Below are positions 8,674-16,209 of a stretch of DNA of 64,000 nt, one piece after another. The first letter of the stretch is position 1, and every line of letters starts with the position of its first letter. Source of the stretch: Kosakonia radicincitans DSM 16656 (GTDB taxonomy: Bacteria > Pseudomonadota > Gammaproteobacteria > Enterobacterales > Enterobacteriaceae); the NCBI RefSeq assembly GCF_000280495.2, contig NZ_CP018016.1, positions 1,302,001 to 1,366,000 of the forward strand, in the 5' to 3' direction. The translations under genes were made by a program, and so were the position numbers. Below the pieces are notes generated by a model. The model saw only the letters and a list, made by a program, of their open reading frames with translations, made no database searches and was not told where the DNA came from.

Positions 8674-8740
8674 GGAGCTATTTTCCGTTCAGCCACAGGC
8701 AGACGCTAATCAGCGGCGTTGTCGGTCCGCTGATACAACG
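8674..8740 (-). promoter_or_regulatory. Late promoter for first fibre gene with Ogr-type site
   Basis: The minus strand carries TTGT-N12-ACAA (8719-8738), the best match in the window to the P2 Ogr/Delta dyad. A -10-like AAAATA lies at 8679-8684, 47 bp between centres. Confidence 0.8.
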
Positions 8741-8750
8741 AGGGAGATAA

Positions 8751-8774
8751 AACAAAACGGGCCGTAGCCCGTTT
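8751..8774 (-). terminator. Rho-independent terminator after baseplate gene I
   Basis: The minus strand reads AAACGGGC-TACG-GCCCGTTT then TGTTTT, a perfect 8-bp stem. In P2 the fibre gene H is co-transcribed with I. Here the terminator cuts the baseplate operon off from the fibre gene. Confidence 0.9.
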
Positions 8775-8789
8775 CAGCAGTGTGGCGGG

Positions 8790-9398
8790 TTATGAAATAT
8801 AAACATCATCGATAAGATGGATGGCAGAAGCGGGGTAATACTCGCCGCCGACCACAATCTCTTCCGGCATGTAAGGATAAACCGTTAGCTCTTCACCGAG
8901 GTAACAACTGGCGCCAACATAAAACTCGCCGCTGGTGCTCAGGCTAATGTTCAGTTCCGACAGATGGCGGCTCGCCGGTTTGGCATCATTGATAAGCCGC
9001 TCCAGCTCCTGGTACATCTGCTCGGTAATGCCATTCTCCTGCACGCCAATCACCAGCCGGAACGTGCCGGGTTCGGCATTCTCCTGCCACCATTCGCGTA
9101 GCTCAATCAGGTAGCCGAGTGGTTCAACAACGCGTCGTAATGAGCTAATGGTTCCCTTGTGTTGATGAACAAAAAAAGCAGAGGCGATAATTTTACGTTT
9201 GGTGGCCTCGGGCCAGCTGTAATCCCAGCGATCGACGGAGAGCGCCCACGCCAGGTAAGGCAGCAGCTCTGCCGGGCAGGTCAGCGGATCCCATAATGTG
9301 CGCAGCGGCACCGGTACGCGTTCGATTTGTGCCGCTGCCTCTGCCGTTGCCACCTCCAGAACTGAGGAGCCAACGGGCAACAGGCGGTCATCACTCAT
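8790..9398 (-). CDS. I: Baseplate protein gpI
   Basis: A 202-residue P2 gpI-type protein (MSDDRLLPVGSSVLEVATAE; RTLWDPLTCPAELLPYLAWA), part of the baseplate wedge to which fibres attach. It is somewhat longer than P2 gpI (176). The start lies inside the end of J (8-bp overlap), so W, J and I form one coupled block. The fibre gene that should follow directly is separated by a terminator and a new promoter. Confidence 0.93.
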   Translation of the reverse strand: MSDDRLLPVGSSVLEVATAEAAAQIERVPVPLRTLWDPLTCPAELLPYLAWALSVDRWDYSWPEATKRKIIASAFFVHQHKGTISSLRRVVEPLGYLIELREWWQENAEPGTFRLVIGVQENGITEQMYQELERLINDAKPASRHLSELNISLSTSGEFYVGASCYLGEELTVYPYMPEEIVVGGEYYPASAIHLIDDVYIS

Positions 9399-10299
9399 CG
9401 GTGCCTCCTGTATTAATGCTCCAGGCTGTGCAGTACGAAGCCTGGTTTTTCTCCAGCACCAGATCGCTTTGCGGCGAGCTCAGCTCCACGCGTTGTACAC
9501 CTTCAACGTGCAGCGCAGCGTAAATGGCCGACTGGCGGATATCGCGGCCCAGTCGGCGCTGTGCGGAGATATAGGTCTTGAGTTGCTGTTCGGCGGCCTG
9601 ACGAATCGGTTCCGATTCCGGCCCCGGGTAAAAATAGAGCGTGGCGTCAATCTGGTAGGGCACAATTTCCGCGCTTTGTACCGTTACGCGGTCGCCAACC
9701 GGGCGGACATCTTCTGCGTTCAGCGCCTTTTCAACGATGGCGATCAGTTCGTCGCTGGCACTGCCGTCGCCTTCGCGTGAGAGCACTGAGATGGTGATAT
9801 ACGCCGGGTTCGGGCTGATCACGGAGATATCGGCAACGCGACCATCGGCGCTGCGGCCGTGATATTCATAAGCGCCTTCCGGCCCGGCCACACTTAAGCC
9901 TTCAAAGGCCTGCTGCGCACGCAGTCGCAGGTCTTTATCTGATTCCATCACTGCGGCAGTCGGCGGGATGGTGCTGTCATCGGCAGGGGTGATCACCAGT
10001 CGCGCGGTATTGCTGTTAGCGGCAATCACATCAAGATCGTTACCGGCGGCGTACGCCAGCATCACCGCGCGGGCGGCTTCATTGACGCGCTGGCGCCACA
10101 GCACTTCGCGATAAGCGTTCTCTTCAAGAAACTTGGTCAGCGGCTCGGACTCCAGCGCCAGCGTACGGGCGATGGCCTCCTGCTCGTCGGCAGGAAACAG
10201 GGAAATGAGTGTCGCCTTGCGTTCGGCAAGAAGACCCTCGTAATCAAGTTCCTCAACCACATTGGGCGCGGGCAACTGGCTCAGATCGATAATCGGCAT
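9391..10299 (-). CDS. J: Baseplate wedge protein gpJ
   Basis: A 302-residue protein, identical in length to P2 gpJ, starting MPIIDLSQLPAPNVVEELDY. It is the main baseplate wedge component that triggers sheath contraction. It lies 4 bp after W and overlaps I. The reading frame is complete. Confidence 0.95.
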   Translation of the reverse strand: MPIIDLSQLPAPNVVEELDYEGLLAERKATLISLFPADEQEAIARTLALESEPLTKFLEENAYREVLWRQRVNEAARAVMLAYAAGNDLDVIAANSNTARLVITPADDSTIPPTAAVMESDKDLRLRAQQAFEGLSVAGPEGAYEYHGRSADGRVADISVISPNPAYITISVLSREGDGSASDELIAIVEKALNAEDVRPVGDRVTVQSAEIVPYQIDATLYFYPGPESEPIRQAAEQQLKTYISAQRRLGRDIRQSAIYAALHVEGVQRVELSSPQSDLVLEKNQASYCTAWSINTGGTDE

Positions 10300-10303
10300 G
10301 GTT

Positions 10304-10651
10304 TTAACTCACTGGAAGGGTTAACGAAAGGGATTCGCCGGTACTGGCGAGCTGGCCGGTCAGATTGACAATCATCGTGCCGTCGAACTGACGTTCGGTT
10401 GTCACTGCGCTCAGCGTGATGCGCGGTTCCCATTTCAGCAGCGCCATATAGCAGGCGGCCTGAATCTGCAGCGCCAGCGCCGGGGTTTGTGGCTGGTCGA
10501 TCATCTCAAACAGCAGTGAGCCGTAATCACGGCGCATGACCCGTGAACCAACAGGCGTGCGCAGAATATCGCTGATGCTCTGGCGGATATGTTCGGTGTC
10601 GGTCAGGCGCTGGCCGGTGGTGCGGTCAAAACCGCTGTATTGCACTGTCAT
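10304..10651 (-). CDS. W: Baseplate protein gpW (gp25-like)
   Basis: A 115-residue protein, the same length as P2 gpW, of the T4 gp25/lysozyme-like baseplate family (LRTPVGSRVMRRDYGS motif). It links the wedge to the first sheath ring. Its ATG overlaps the V stop codon (ATGA). Confidence 0.95.
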   Translation of the reverse strand: MTVQYSGFDRTTGQRLTDTEHIRQSISDILRTPVGSRVMRRDYGSLLFEMIDQPQTPALALQIQAACYMALLKWEPRITLSAVTTERQFDGTMIVNLTGQLASTGESLSLTLPVS

Positions 10652-11283
10652 AGAGGCGCTCCTGTTGTACCGCCGCTGTCGCCGGGGTGTTGATGGGTAT
10701 GCAGTACTTTGCCGTTAGAGGACAACGAACCGCCGCTGTGCGAGATATTGCCGCTCATCGTGCCGCCTTTTTGCACCTCCAGCGTGCTGGTAATGAGCTT
10801 GTTGGTACAGACTACTTCCGGGGTATCAAGCGTGATGCGGGTGGAGGCGACAACCTTCACTTCCGGCACACTGACGGTTACGGATTGGGAGGCGGTGATA
10901 TCGGCGGTTTTAATGCCGCTGACTTTCAACGCGCTGTTTTGTGGTTCGTATTCGAACACCGCCCCATCGGGGAAGGCGACATGCCAGGCGTCCGCCGAAA
11001 CGGAAGGCGCCGGGTTGTCGTCAGAAAAAATGCCCGGTAGCACAAAGGCGGTGTCGAGCTCGCCGCCGACCGCCAGCAGTAAAACCTGCTCGCCGACCGA
11101 GGGCGCCCACCACGTACGTGAATGTCCGGCGCGGTGGGTTAACCACTGCAACCACTGAGTGACGATGCCGCCTGTCTGCACTCGACAACGCCCGGAAGTC
11201 AGGTCGATGTCGACGATAATCCCGGTACGGATCATATTGCGCAGCGCGCGGGCCATTTCCTGGAGCGAGAGTTGTGTGTTCAT
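10648..11283 (-). CDS. V: Baseplate spike protein gpV
   Basis: A 211-residue protein, the same length as P2 gpV, which forms the trimeric central spike that pierces the outer membrane. An OB-fold domain (about 20-90) precedes a beta-helical region (about 95-200) and ends in the metal-binding tip motif HTHQHPGDSGGTT. The start at 11283 (MNTQLSLQEMARALRN) was chosen because it gives the P2 length; an in-frame start further upstream would add about 26 residues. Gene S, which precedes V in P2, is missing. Confidence 0.95.
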   Translation of the reverse strand: MNTQLSLQEMARALRNMIRTGIIVDIDLTSGRCRVQTGGIVTQWLQWLTHRAGHSRTWWAPSVGEQVLLLAVGGELDTAFVLPGIFSDDNPAPSVSADAWHVAFPDGAVFEYEPQNSALKVSGIKTADITASQSVTVSVPEVKVVASTRITLDTPEVVCTNKLITSTLEVQKGGTMSGNISHSGGSLSSNGKVLHTHQHPGDSGGTTGAPL

Positions 11284-11370
11284 AGCGGAAATGATGCTAT
11301 GCGGCCCCGGCTTTGAAAAACGGACAAGGCTGTCCGGCTTTTGGCACAACGCGGGGCGCATTTGCGGGCG

Positions 11371-11838
11371 TTATGAAGCCCAGCGGCTCACCAGTTCGCC
11401 GTTGATATAGAGCTCAACCGGGCGGGTAACCAGCGCTGGCGGCAGCGGCTCCGGCAACGTCTCGGCGTGCAGCGCGCCATCCACTTCCGTCACTTTGGTG
11501 CGCTCGGTCAGTTGCAGGATAATCAGCAGATCCTGGGTGCCATCGCTGTTGGTCGTCAGCGACCAGCTAAAGCAGCCGCGCTGACCCGCTTCGACGGTGA
11601 GAATATCCGGCTGGTTGTCGCGCAGCCAGGCCATGATCGGCACAAAAATCGTATCGATATCGCCGGAAAAAGCGCTGACTTCGACGTTGAGGTTGAACTG
11701 TTTTTCAAACGACAGCGAAGGGGCAAACGTGGCGGTATTGCTGCCTTTGTCCACCCACAGCCGCAGCGTATCGGGGTTGTCGTGCAGCGCCGGGACAGCA
11801 TCAGTCAGGGCTTTGCGCAGCGTGTCGGGTTTTAGCAT
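11371..11838 (-). CDS. R: Tail completion protein gpR
   Basis: A 155-residue protein matching P2 gpR in length and start (MLKPDTLRKALTDAVPALHD). gpR acts with gpS at the head-proximal end of the tail. Its start overlaps the end of lysC by 38 bp, as in P2. Its partner S is absent: only 87 bp separate R from V. R alone may cap the tail end, or it may be a relict. Confidence 0.92.
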   Translation of the reverse strand: MLKPDTLRKALTDAVPALHDNPDTLRLWVDKGSNTATFAPSLSFEKQFNLNVEVSAFSGDIDTIFVPIMAWLRDNQPDILTVEAGQRGCFSWSLTTNSDGTQDLLIILQLTERTKVTEVDGALHAETLPEPLPPALVTRPVELYINGELVSRWAS

Positions 11839-12091
11839 TTATCTCATCCTGGCAGTGTTTAACGGTTTCGACTTGTAGCGCGCAGCTTTCCAGTGCGCGC
11901 TCAAGCTGACGGATATCGGCGCTTAAATCGCCGTTAGTTTGTGGATCGCTGCCCGGCATCGGACACAGGCTGACCTGCGGGCAGCGGTTGTAAACAGTGA
12001 CCGGCAGAGGGGCAGGCGGGGCGCTGGTGCACCCGGCGCACAGCATCAGGCAACTGAGTGTTATACCAGCGGCGGAAGGCGTCATTTTCAT
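11801..12091 (-). CDS. lysC: Outer-membrane spanin lipoprotein LysC (Rz1-like)
   Basis: A 96-residue protein starting at 12091. It has a signal peptide ending in the lipobox LCAGC and a Pro-rich mature start (TSAPPAPLP). It is encoded largely inside lysB in another frame, the nested Rz/Rz1 arrangement of P2 lysB/lysC. Together with LysB it would fuse inner and outer membranes at the last step of lysis. The ATG at 12085 is an alternative start. Confidence 0.88.
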   Translation of the reverse strand: MKMTPSAAGITLSCLMLCAGCTSAPPAPLPVTVYNRCPQVSLCPMPGSDPQTNGDLSADIRQLERALESCALQVETVKHCQDEINAKTRHAAQSPD

Positions 12092-12359
12092 GGAGTAACC
12101 TTGTGATGGTTTGTTCGCGGCGCACGGCCTGTTCGCTGGCGGCATTGAGCTGCTGACGCAGCGCCACCTGCGCCTGCTCGTTGTTGGCCGCCAGCGCATC
12201 AGCGGTGGCGCGCTGTGCTTTCAGTTGCGCGATGGTGTTGTTCTGCTCGCGCGTAAGCTGGGTGGATTGCGAAAGCGCGCTGCGCAGCACGTGGTTTTGC
12301 TGCACCAGCCATATTACGCCCAGCGCTGCGAGCAGCAGGGCAATCAGTCGGGCGGTCAT
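11934..12359 (-). CDS. lysB: Inner-membrane spanin LysB (Rz-like)
   Basis: A 141-residue protein, the same length as P2 LysB. One N-terminal membrane helix (about 4-20, RLIALLLAALGVIWLV) is followed by a long Gln/Ala-rich coiled coil. It overlaps the end of the endolysin gene by 4 bp and contains most of lysC in another frame. In tailocin clusters, lysis genes release the particles from the producer. Confidence 0.9.
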   Translation of the reverse strand: MTARLIALLLAALGVIWLVQQNHVLRSALSQSTQLTREQNNTIAQLKAQRATADALAANNEQAQVALRQQLNAASEQAVRREQTITRLLHENDAFRRWYNTQLPDAVRRVHQRPACPSAGHCLQPLPAGQPVSDAGQRSTN

Positions 12360-12865
12360 TTCACCCCCTTCAGGCACCAGGCGCGTTCGCGTTCGCGGCG
12401 GTTTTCCAGCCCGCGATTGCGATCGCCGTTGATAAACACCCAGCGCGGCAGCTGATTGCAGGCCTGTTGCCACTGTTTGTGGTTGATAAACCACACCAGC
12501 GTCGAACGGCAGGCGGCAGCGGTGCCGACGTTAAAGGCAAAACTAACCACCGCGTCATAAACCTGTGATGGCATAGCAACCGGCGCGCAGGCTGCCAGAC
12601 GTCGCTCAACGTGCAGTACATCGGCGACCAGATTCACCGCCGCCTCTTTTTCGCTGATATCCCGCGTTGGCGCGACGCCAGCGGTGTGGCCAATGCCGGA
12701 TGTCCAGACGCCAGCGCTGCACTGGTATGGACGCAGACGACAGCCTTCCAGATCGGCAATCAGCGCCAGCCCCGGCTGCGAGGTGTGCAGTAAATGGAAA
12801 TCCGGTACCAGCACCGCCAGTGCCAGCACCGCCGCAGCGCTGCAACGTTTAACGGGTAAGCCCAT
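12356..12865 (-). CDS. K: Endolysin gpK, SAR-type lysozyme (GH24)
   Basis: A 169-residue lysozyme with a weakly hydrophobic N-terminal segment (about 9-26) typical of signal-arrest-release endolysins. The catalytic pattern E-x8-C-x5-T is present (EGCRLRPYQCSAGVWT), with Cys replacing the Asp of T4 lysozyme as in the P21/P1 SAR lysozymes. It cleaves peptidoglycan to release particles. It overlaps the holin gene upstream and lysB downstream. Confidence 0.93.
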   Translation of the reverse strand: MGLPVKRCSAAAVLALAVLVPDFHLLHTSQPGLALIADLEGCRLRPYQCSAGVWTSGIGHTAGVAPTRDISEKEAAVNLVADVLHVERRLAACAPVAMPSQVYDAVVSFAFNVGTAAACRSTLVWFINHKQWQQACNQLPRWVFINGDRNRGLENRRERERAWCLKGVK

Positions 12866-13070
12866 TCATCACCTCCTGGCTCGTGGCGCAGGATTTCAGG
12901 AACAGATAGCTTTTGCGGCGGTAATACCAGTTCACGGCGACGGTGATGGCAACGCCCAGCGCGCCGAACCAGGCTGCGAAATCCTGTGGCGTCATCGCGC
13001 CGAAAAAGGTCAGCGCGACGCTTATCCAGTAGGCCAGCGACGAAGTGACTTTTTCGATAGTCAGGCCCAT
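12849..13070 (-). CDS. Y: Phage holin gpY
   Basis: A 73-residue protein with two predicted membrane segments (about 14-25 and 33-48), a short connecting loop and a basic C-terminus (YYRRKSYLFLKS). It lies between X and K, the P2 holin position. Small two-helix holins form pinholes that depolarise the membrane and activate SAR endolysins. It overlaps X by 10 bp and K by 17 bp. Confidence 0.88.
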   Translation of the reverse strand: MGLTIEKVTSSLAYWISVALTFFGAMTPQDFAAWFGALGVAITVAVNWYYRRKSYLFLKSCATSQEVMNGLTR

Positions 13071-13264
13071 AGATTCACCGTTTCTGTCTGCGTCGGCGCC
13101 TGCGCTTCCGGCAGGTTTACCGGAGTGCCGTAAGGCAGAATCACGCCCAGATCGGCAAGGCCAGGATTGGCTGCCAGCACCGTTTCAACCACACCCTGGG
13201 TGTAGCCGTAATAGCGCAGGCAAAGGAGATCGAGCGTATCGCCCTGTTGTGTGATTACATTCAT
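13061..13264 (-). CDS. X: Tail protein gpX (LysM-like)
   Basis: A 67-residue protein, the same length as P2 gpX, starting MNVITQQGDTLDLLCLRYYG. It resembles a LysM fold and belongs to the tail hub/tube-initiation proteins. In P2 it follows head completion gene L. Here no head gene precedes it and a late promoter lies directly upstream, so X is now the first gene of the lysis/tail operon. Confidence 0.94.
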   Translation of the reverse strand: MNVITQQGDTLDLLCLRYYGYTQGVVETVLAANPGLADLGVILPYGTPVNLPEAQAPTQTETVNLWA

Positions 13265-13302
13265 CGTTTCGCGTCTCTTACCGTCGGGAAGGATTTTTCC
13301 CA

Positions 13303-13369
13303 CCGTTAAGTCTCCAGACCGGAGCAGGCGGACGCTATCTGTCGCCGCTGGCTGTACGCTGACACAACA
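13303..13369 (-). promoter_or_regulatory. Late promoter for X-to-I operon with Ogr-type site
   Basis: The minus strand reads TGTTGT-N12-CCAG (13348-13369), with a weak -10-like GACTTA at 13307-13312, 48 bp between centres. Expected transcription starts about 40 bp before X. In P2 the corresponding late promoter drives head genes. Here it drives X, Y, K, lysBC, R, V, W, J and I. Confidence 0.68.
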
Positions 13370-13462
13370 GGGCGAAAGCAATGTGAAGTGGGGAGGGGCG
13401 GCCTGAAACAGTGCAGGTATGATCTGGCGCGCAGGCCGCCGTAACCGGCGGGTTTCCGGCGG

Positions 13463-13648
13463 CTATTCTGCCTGGTAAAAGATGTCTCTTTCCTGCGCAG
13501 TCGCGCTTTCGCTTTCCGCCATATCGGCAATCAGCCACAGTGCCATTTCCAGCTCTTCCTTTTTGCAATGGTGGAGCAGAGACAACTCGGCAATAAACCT
13601 TACGCACGCCCATTTCCGCTGGGCGCGTTCATTCCGTTCAGACACCAT
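13463..13648 (-). CDS. Small LexA-controlled protein of unknown function
   Basis: A 61-residue protein starting at 13648, chosen because GAGGGG sits just upstream at good spacing. It has a basic start (MVSERNERAQRKWACVRF) and an acidic helical second half. I do not recognise a family. It follows a near-perfect LexA box by about 20 bp, so it should be made on DNA damage. In phage 186 the LexA-controlled gene is the antirepressor tum, and this gene may play that part, but that is inference from regulation and position only. It occupies the site where head genes would be expected. Confidence 0.65.
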   Translation of the reverse strand: MVSERNERAQRKWACVRFIAELSLLHHCKKEELEMALWLIADMAESESATAQERDIFYQAE

Positions 13649-13668
13649 GAATCCCCTCATGAGTTCTT

Positions 13669-13688
13669 TACTGTATATTTGTACAGTA
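13669..13688 (-). promoter_or_regulatory. LexA (SOS) box
   Basis: The 20-bp site TACTGTATATTTGTACAGTA fits the enterobacterial LexA consensus (CTG-N10-CAG with flanking TA). It lies between A and the small gene at 13463, about 20 bp before that gene's start codon. It links part of the prophage to the SOS response. Confidence 0.92.
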
Positions 13689-13719
13689 TCATAGGCCGTT
13701 TATTGATGGGAAGCGAAAA

Positions 13720-15693
13720 TTATTTCACTGCATCACTATGTTGCTGAAAGAGAAAACCATTATTCTGCTTCGCCCACGCTTTTGGTGCGGTTTGTCTCGT
13801 CAATTCCGGGTTATCGGGCGGTGGATCACTACAGCGGCTGGTGGGCCAGCGCGTACAGTTATTGACAGAACTCCAAGAGGGCGCAGGCGCGCCCTGAAGG
13901 TCAACCCCCGTTCGCTTCGGCACAATTTTCCATTTTTTCAGCCGCGTCAGCACCGGCGAACCGGCACCGACCTGGGTGTCATACACTCCGCGAATACGTA
14001 CCGTGGTTTCGCCGTACTGGTTAAATTCGTCATCCGGCGCATACAGCGTGCGCACCTGCAAATCATCGCGACGAACAAACGGCCCGCCCTGAGCATTGAC
14101 GTAGCCTGCCCAGTCCCCGGCATCGGCGGCATCGTGAACCAGTGCGAATTCCACGCTTAAGCCGCGAGCTGTTTTGCCATCGGCCATTTTTCTCAGCTCG
14201 CGATACACCGTCACCGGCGCGCCGCCAACAAACTGAAACTGGCGTATCCGCCAGCGTGCTGCCCAGGCGGAAACGGCACAGGCCGTCTCCTGCAACGGTG
14301 CGCCGCTCTCATTATCGCGCTCGCCTTCCAGCGCATACCCGTCAATATTCTTGGCGATATACTTCGCCACATAACCGGTGGCGCTGCCTTTTTGTGCATC
14401 GATCGCCTCGGCGTGAAAGCGGGCGCGTTTCGCCTTATCGCTGCGCAGCTCGTGGTGATCTTCTTCGCGGGCATAGTCGCCGAGAATTTCGCGCACGCGG
14501 CTGACATCCTGCGGCTGCATAAACAGCAGCAGATGCCAGTGCGGCGTGCCATCGTGATGCGGCTCAGCCACGCGAATGCCGAAAATACGCAGCCCGTTAC
14601 GATGCAGCCTGGCGCGGATCCTTGCCCACAGCCGGGTGAAATAGCCCTGCGTTTGCGCCGGGCTGGCACCGTTCCACTTATGATTTCGATAACCGGCGCG
14701 GGTGGTGGCGTGCCAGGCTGAAGGCGCGGTCAGGGTATAAAACTCGCCGACATAACCCAGCGACTGACAAATCGTTTCAAAGCCGCGAATGCGCGTCATC
14801 AGCTCGCAGCGGCGAATCGCCGGGTTGGCGACCGAGCCGTCATGCTTATCAATCAGGCTGATACGGTTTCCTTCCTCATCTTCCAGCTCCATGCTGTTGA
14901 GAAACTCGCGGTTACGGCGTTTCTGCTCGCGCCAGGCGCTGACGCAATCGTCGCTGGCATAGGGCCGTTTTTTCTTGCTGACGTTACCGAGTGCAATTTG
15001 CAAATGTTCGCGCCACTGGGCGGCGATGCGACGCAGATGGCCGCGCCACCAGACCTCACTGAACAGGCGGATCACCGCCGGGGCAATCTCATCAGCGCAG
15101 GCAACTTTACGGGTGACACGCTGCCAGTGCGGCGGCGTGACGTTAAATTGCAGCGCAATCATTCCGGCGTGCAGATACCAGCGGTGCAGGGTTTTCAGCT
15201 CTGCCGCTTCCGCGCTGTCGATGTTTGCCAGTTCGCCGCGAATAAAATGCGCGATGTCGGTCGCCAGCCGGTCAATCGCGCTTTTCGCCAGATCCGGTAG
15301 TTGGTTATAGCGGGCCAGCAGCGCCACCAGACGGCTCGCCAGATCCTGCTGGATGGTGGTATCAAAATGGCCATTGAACACGGCTCTGGAGAGGCGCGGG
15401 CTAAGCGGTTTGTGTTGGTAGCGCTGCGTCACCGCGTTTAGCCGTGGGATAGCGCGGTGAAAAAAGTGGCAGAGAAAGGCGTTGGCCCGCGCCGTACCGT
15501 GCGCCTGTTCCAGCACATCGATACGGCGGGTGATCGGAAAGCGGATGCACTCCGGTTGCAGCGCCAGCGCGTGGCGCGCCTGCTGCACCGCCGCAAAATG
15601 CTGGTTGCGACGGTGCAGTTCCGCGTGGGTGAGATACGGGCTGGCGATCGCTGAACGCGGCGCGTTCCACGGATAAGCCCACGAGACCGCCAA
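13720..15693 (-). CDS. A: Replication initiation endonuclease gpA
   Basis: A 657-residue P2 gpA-type rolling-circle initiator. An HUH motif (HWHLLLF) lies near residues 383-386, and the paired catalytic tyrosines of gpA (YVAKY) near 439-444. The protein nicks the origin, becomes covalently attached and starts single-strand replication of the excised element. It is intact and longer than nothing but slightly shorter than P2 gpA (761). Head-less tail particles have no use for phage DNA replication, so its retention suggests recent loss of the head genes, mobilisation by another phage, or copy-number amplification. Confidence 0.93.
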   Translation of the reverse strand: MAVSWAYPWNAPRSAIASPYLTHAELHRRNQHFAAVQQARHALALQPECIRFPITRRIDVLEQAHGTARANAFLCHFFHRAIPRLNAVTQRYQHKPLSPRLSRAVFNGHFDTTIQQDLASRLVALLARYNQLPDLAKSAIDRLATDIAHFIRGELANIDSAEAAELKTLHRWYLHAGMIALQFNVTPPHWQRVTRKVACADEIAPAVIRLFSEVWWRGHLRRIAAQWREHLQIALGNVSKKKRPYASDDCVSAWREQKRRNREFLNSMELEDEEGNRISLIDKHDGSVANPAIRRCELMTRIRGFETICQSLGYVGEFYTLTAPSAWHATTRAGYRNHKWNGASPAQTQGYFTRLWARIRARLHRNGLRIFGIRVAEPHHDGTPHWHLLLFMQPQDVSRVREILGDYAREEDHHELRSDKAKRARFHAEAIDAQKGSATGYVAKYIAKNIDGYALEGERDNESGAPLQETACAVSAWAARWRIRQFQFVGGAPVTVYRELRKMADGKTARGLSVEFALVHDAADAGDWAGYVNAQGGPFVRRDDLQVRTLYAPDDEFNQYGETTVRIRGVYDTQVGAGSPVLTRLKKWKIVPKRTGVDLQGAPAPSWSSVNNCTRWPTSRCSDPPPDNPELTRQTAPKAWAKQNNGFLFQQHSDAVK

Positions 15694-15915
15694 TTAGCGC
15701 CTCCGGTAATGTTTATCTTTCAGTTCGGCGAGCTGCTGGCAACTGACACAGCAGGTCACGCCGGGCAACGCCATCCGCCGGGCCTGGGGAATCGGCGCAT
15801 CGCAGCATTCGCAGGTAAGGCGTGAGGGCAACAGCAGGCGGTTACGCGCCTGGCGGATATAGCGCTCGCGATCGTCCAGCTCACGCTGCTGAACGAGATC
15901 CATTTCATCGGCCAT
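15694..15915 (-). CDS. DksA/TraR-type C4 zinc-finger protein
   Basis: A 73-residue protein with a Cys pattern CECC-x17-CCVSC typical of the small TraR/DksA zinc fingers of P2-like phages. Relatives bind RNA polymerase through the secondary channel and alter promoter choice. It overlaps the upstream gene (ATGA) and ends one base before gpA, so it belongs to the early operon. It is not Ogr, which normally lies next to D outside this window. Confidence 0.85.
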   Translation of the reverse strand: MADEMDLVQQRELDDRERYIRQARNRLLLPSRLTCECCDAPIPQARRMALPGVTCCVSCQQLAELKDKHYRRR

Positions 15916-16142
15916 CAGTGCAGCTCCTGTGCCTGGGTATCGATATGGCTGGCTTCCTGGCGCAGCAGTTCGGCGACGTCGCACCACTCAAGACGCCGGG
16001 TGGCGATAAACGCGGCCAGCGCCTCCAGCCGCCCGGAAATAATGCCGGCACAGCGCAGGCGTTCGTTGTTGCGGGCTTCTGCCAGCAGCAGCGCGATCTC
16101 TTCATGGCTGCGTACTGGATGGGGGGTAACATTTTTACGCAT
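15915..16142 (-). CDS. Small early phage protein (DUF2732-like)
   Basis: A 75-residue helical protein (RSHEEIALLLAEARNNERLR) resembling the DUF2732 family found upstream of A in P2-like prophages; its function is unknown. The start at 16142 was chosen because AGGAG lies 8 bp upstream. Its stop codon overlaps the ATG of the zinc-finger gene. Confidence 0.8.
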   Translation of the reverse strand: MRKNVTPHPVRSHEEIALLLAEARNNERLRCAGIISGRLEALAAFIATRRLEWCDVAELLRQEASHIDTQAQELH

Positions 16143-16209
16143 GGTATTTCTCCTGAAATTCGGGCAAAGGGAGGCCCGACGGGTTGACGTCATAGGTATG
16201 AAAAAGGGG

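Noticed and set aside
15694..15915. Zinc-finger protein considered as the late activator Ogr
   Set aside because: Its Cys spacing and early-operon position fit the TraR/DksA group; ogr in P2-like phages lies beside D, outside the window.
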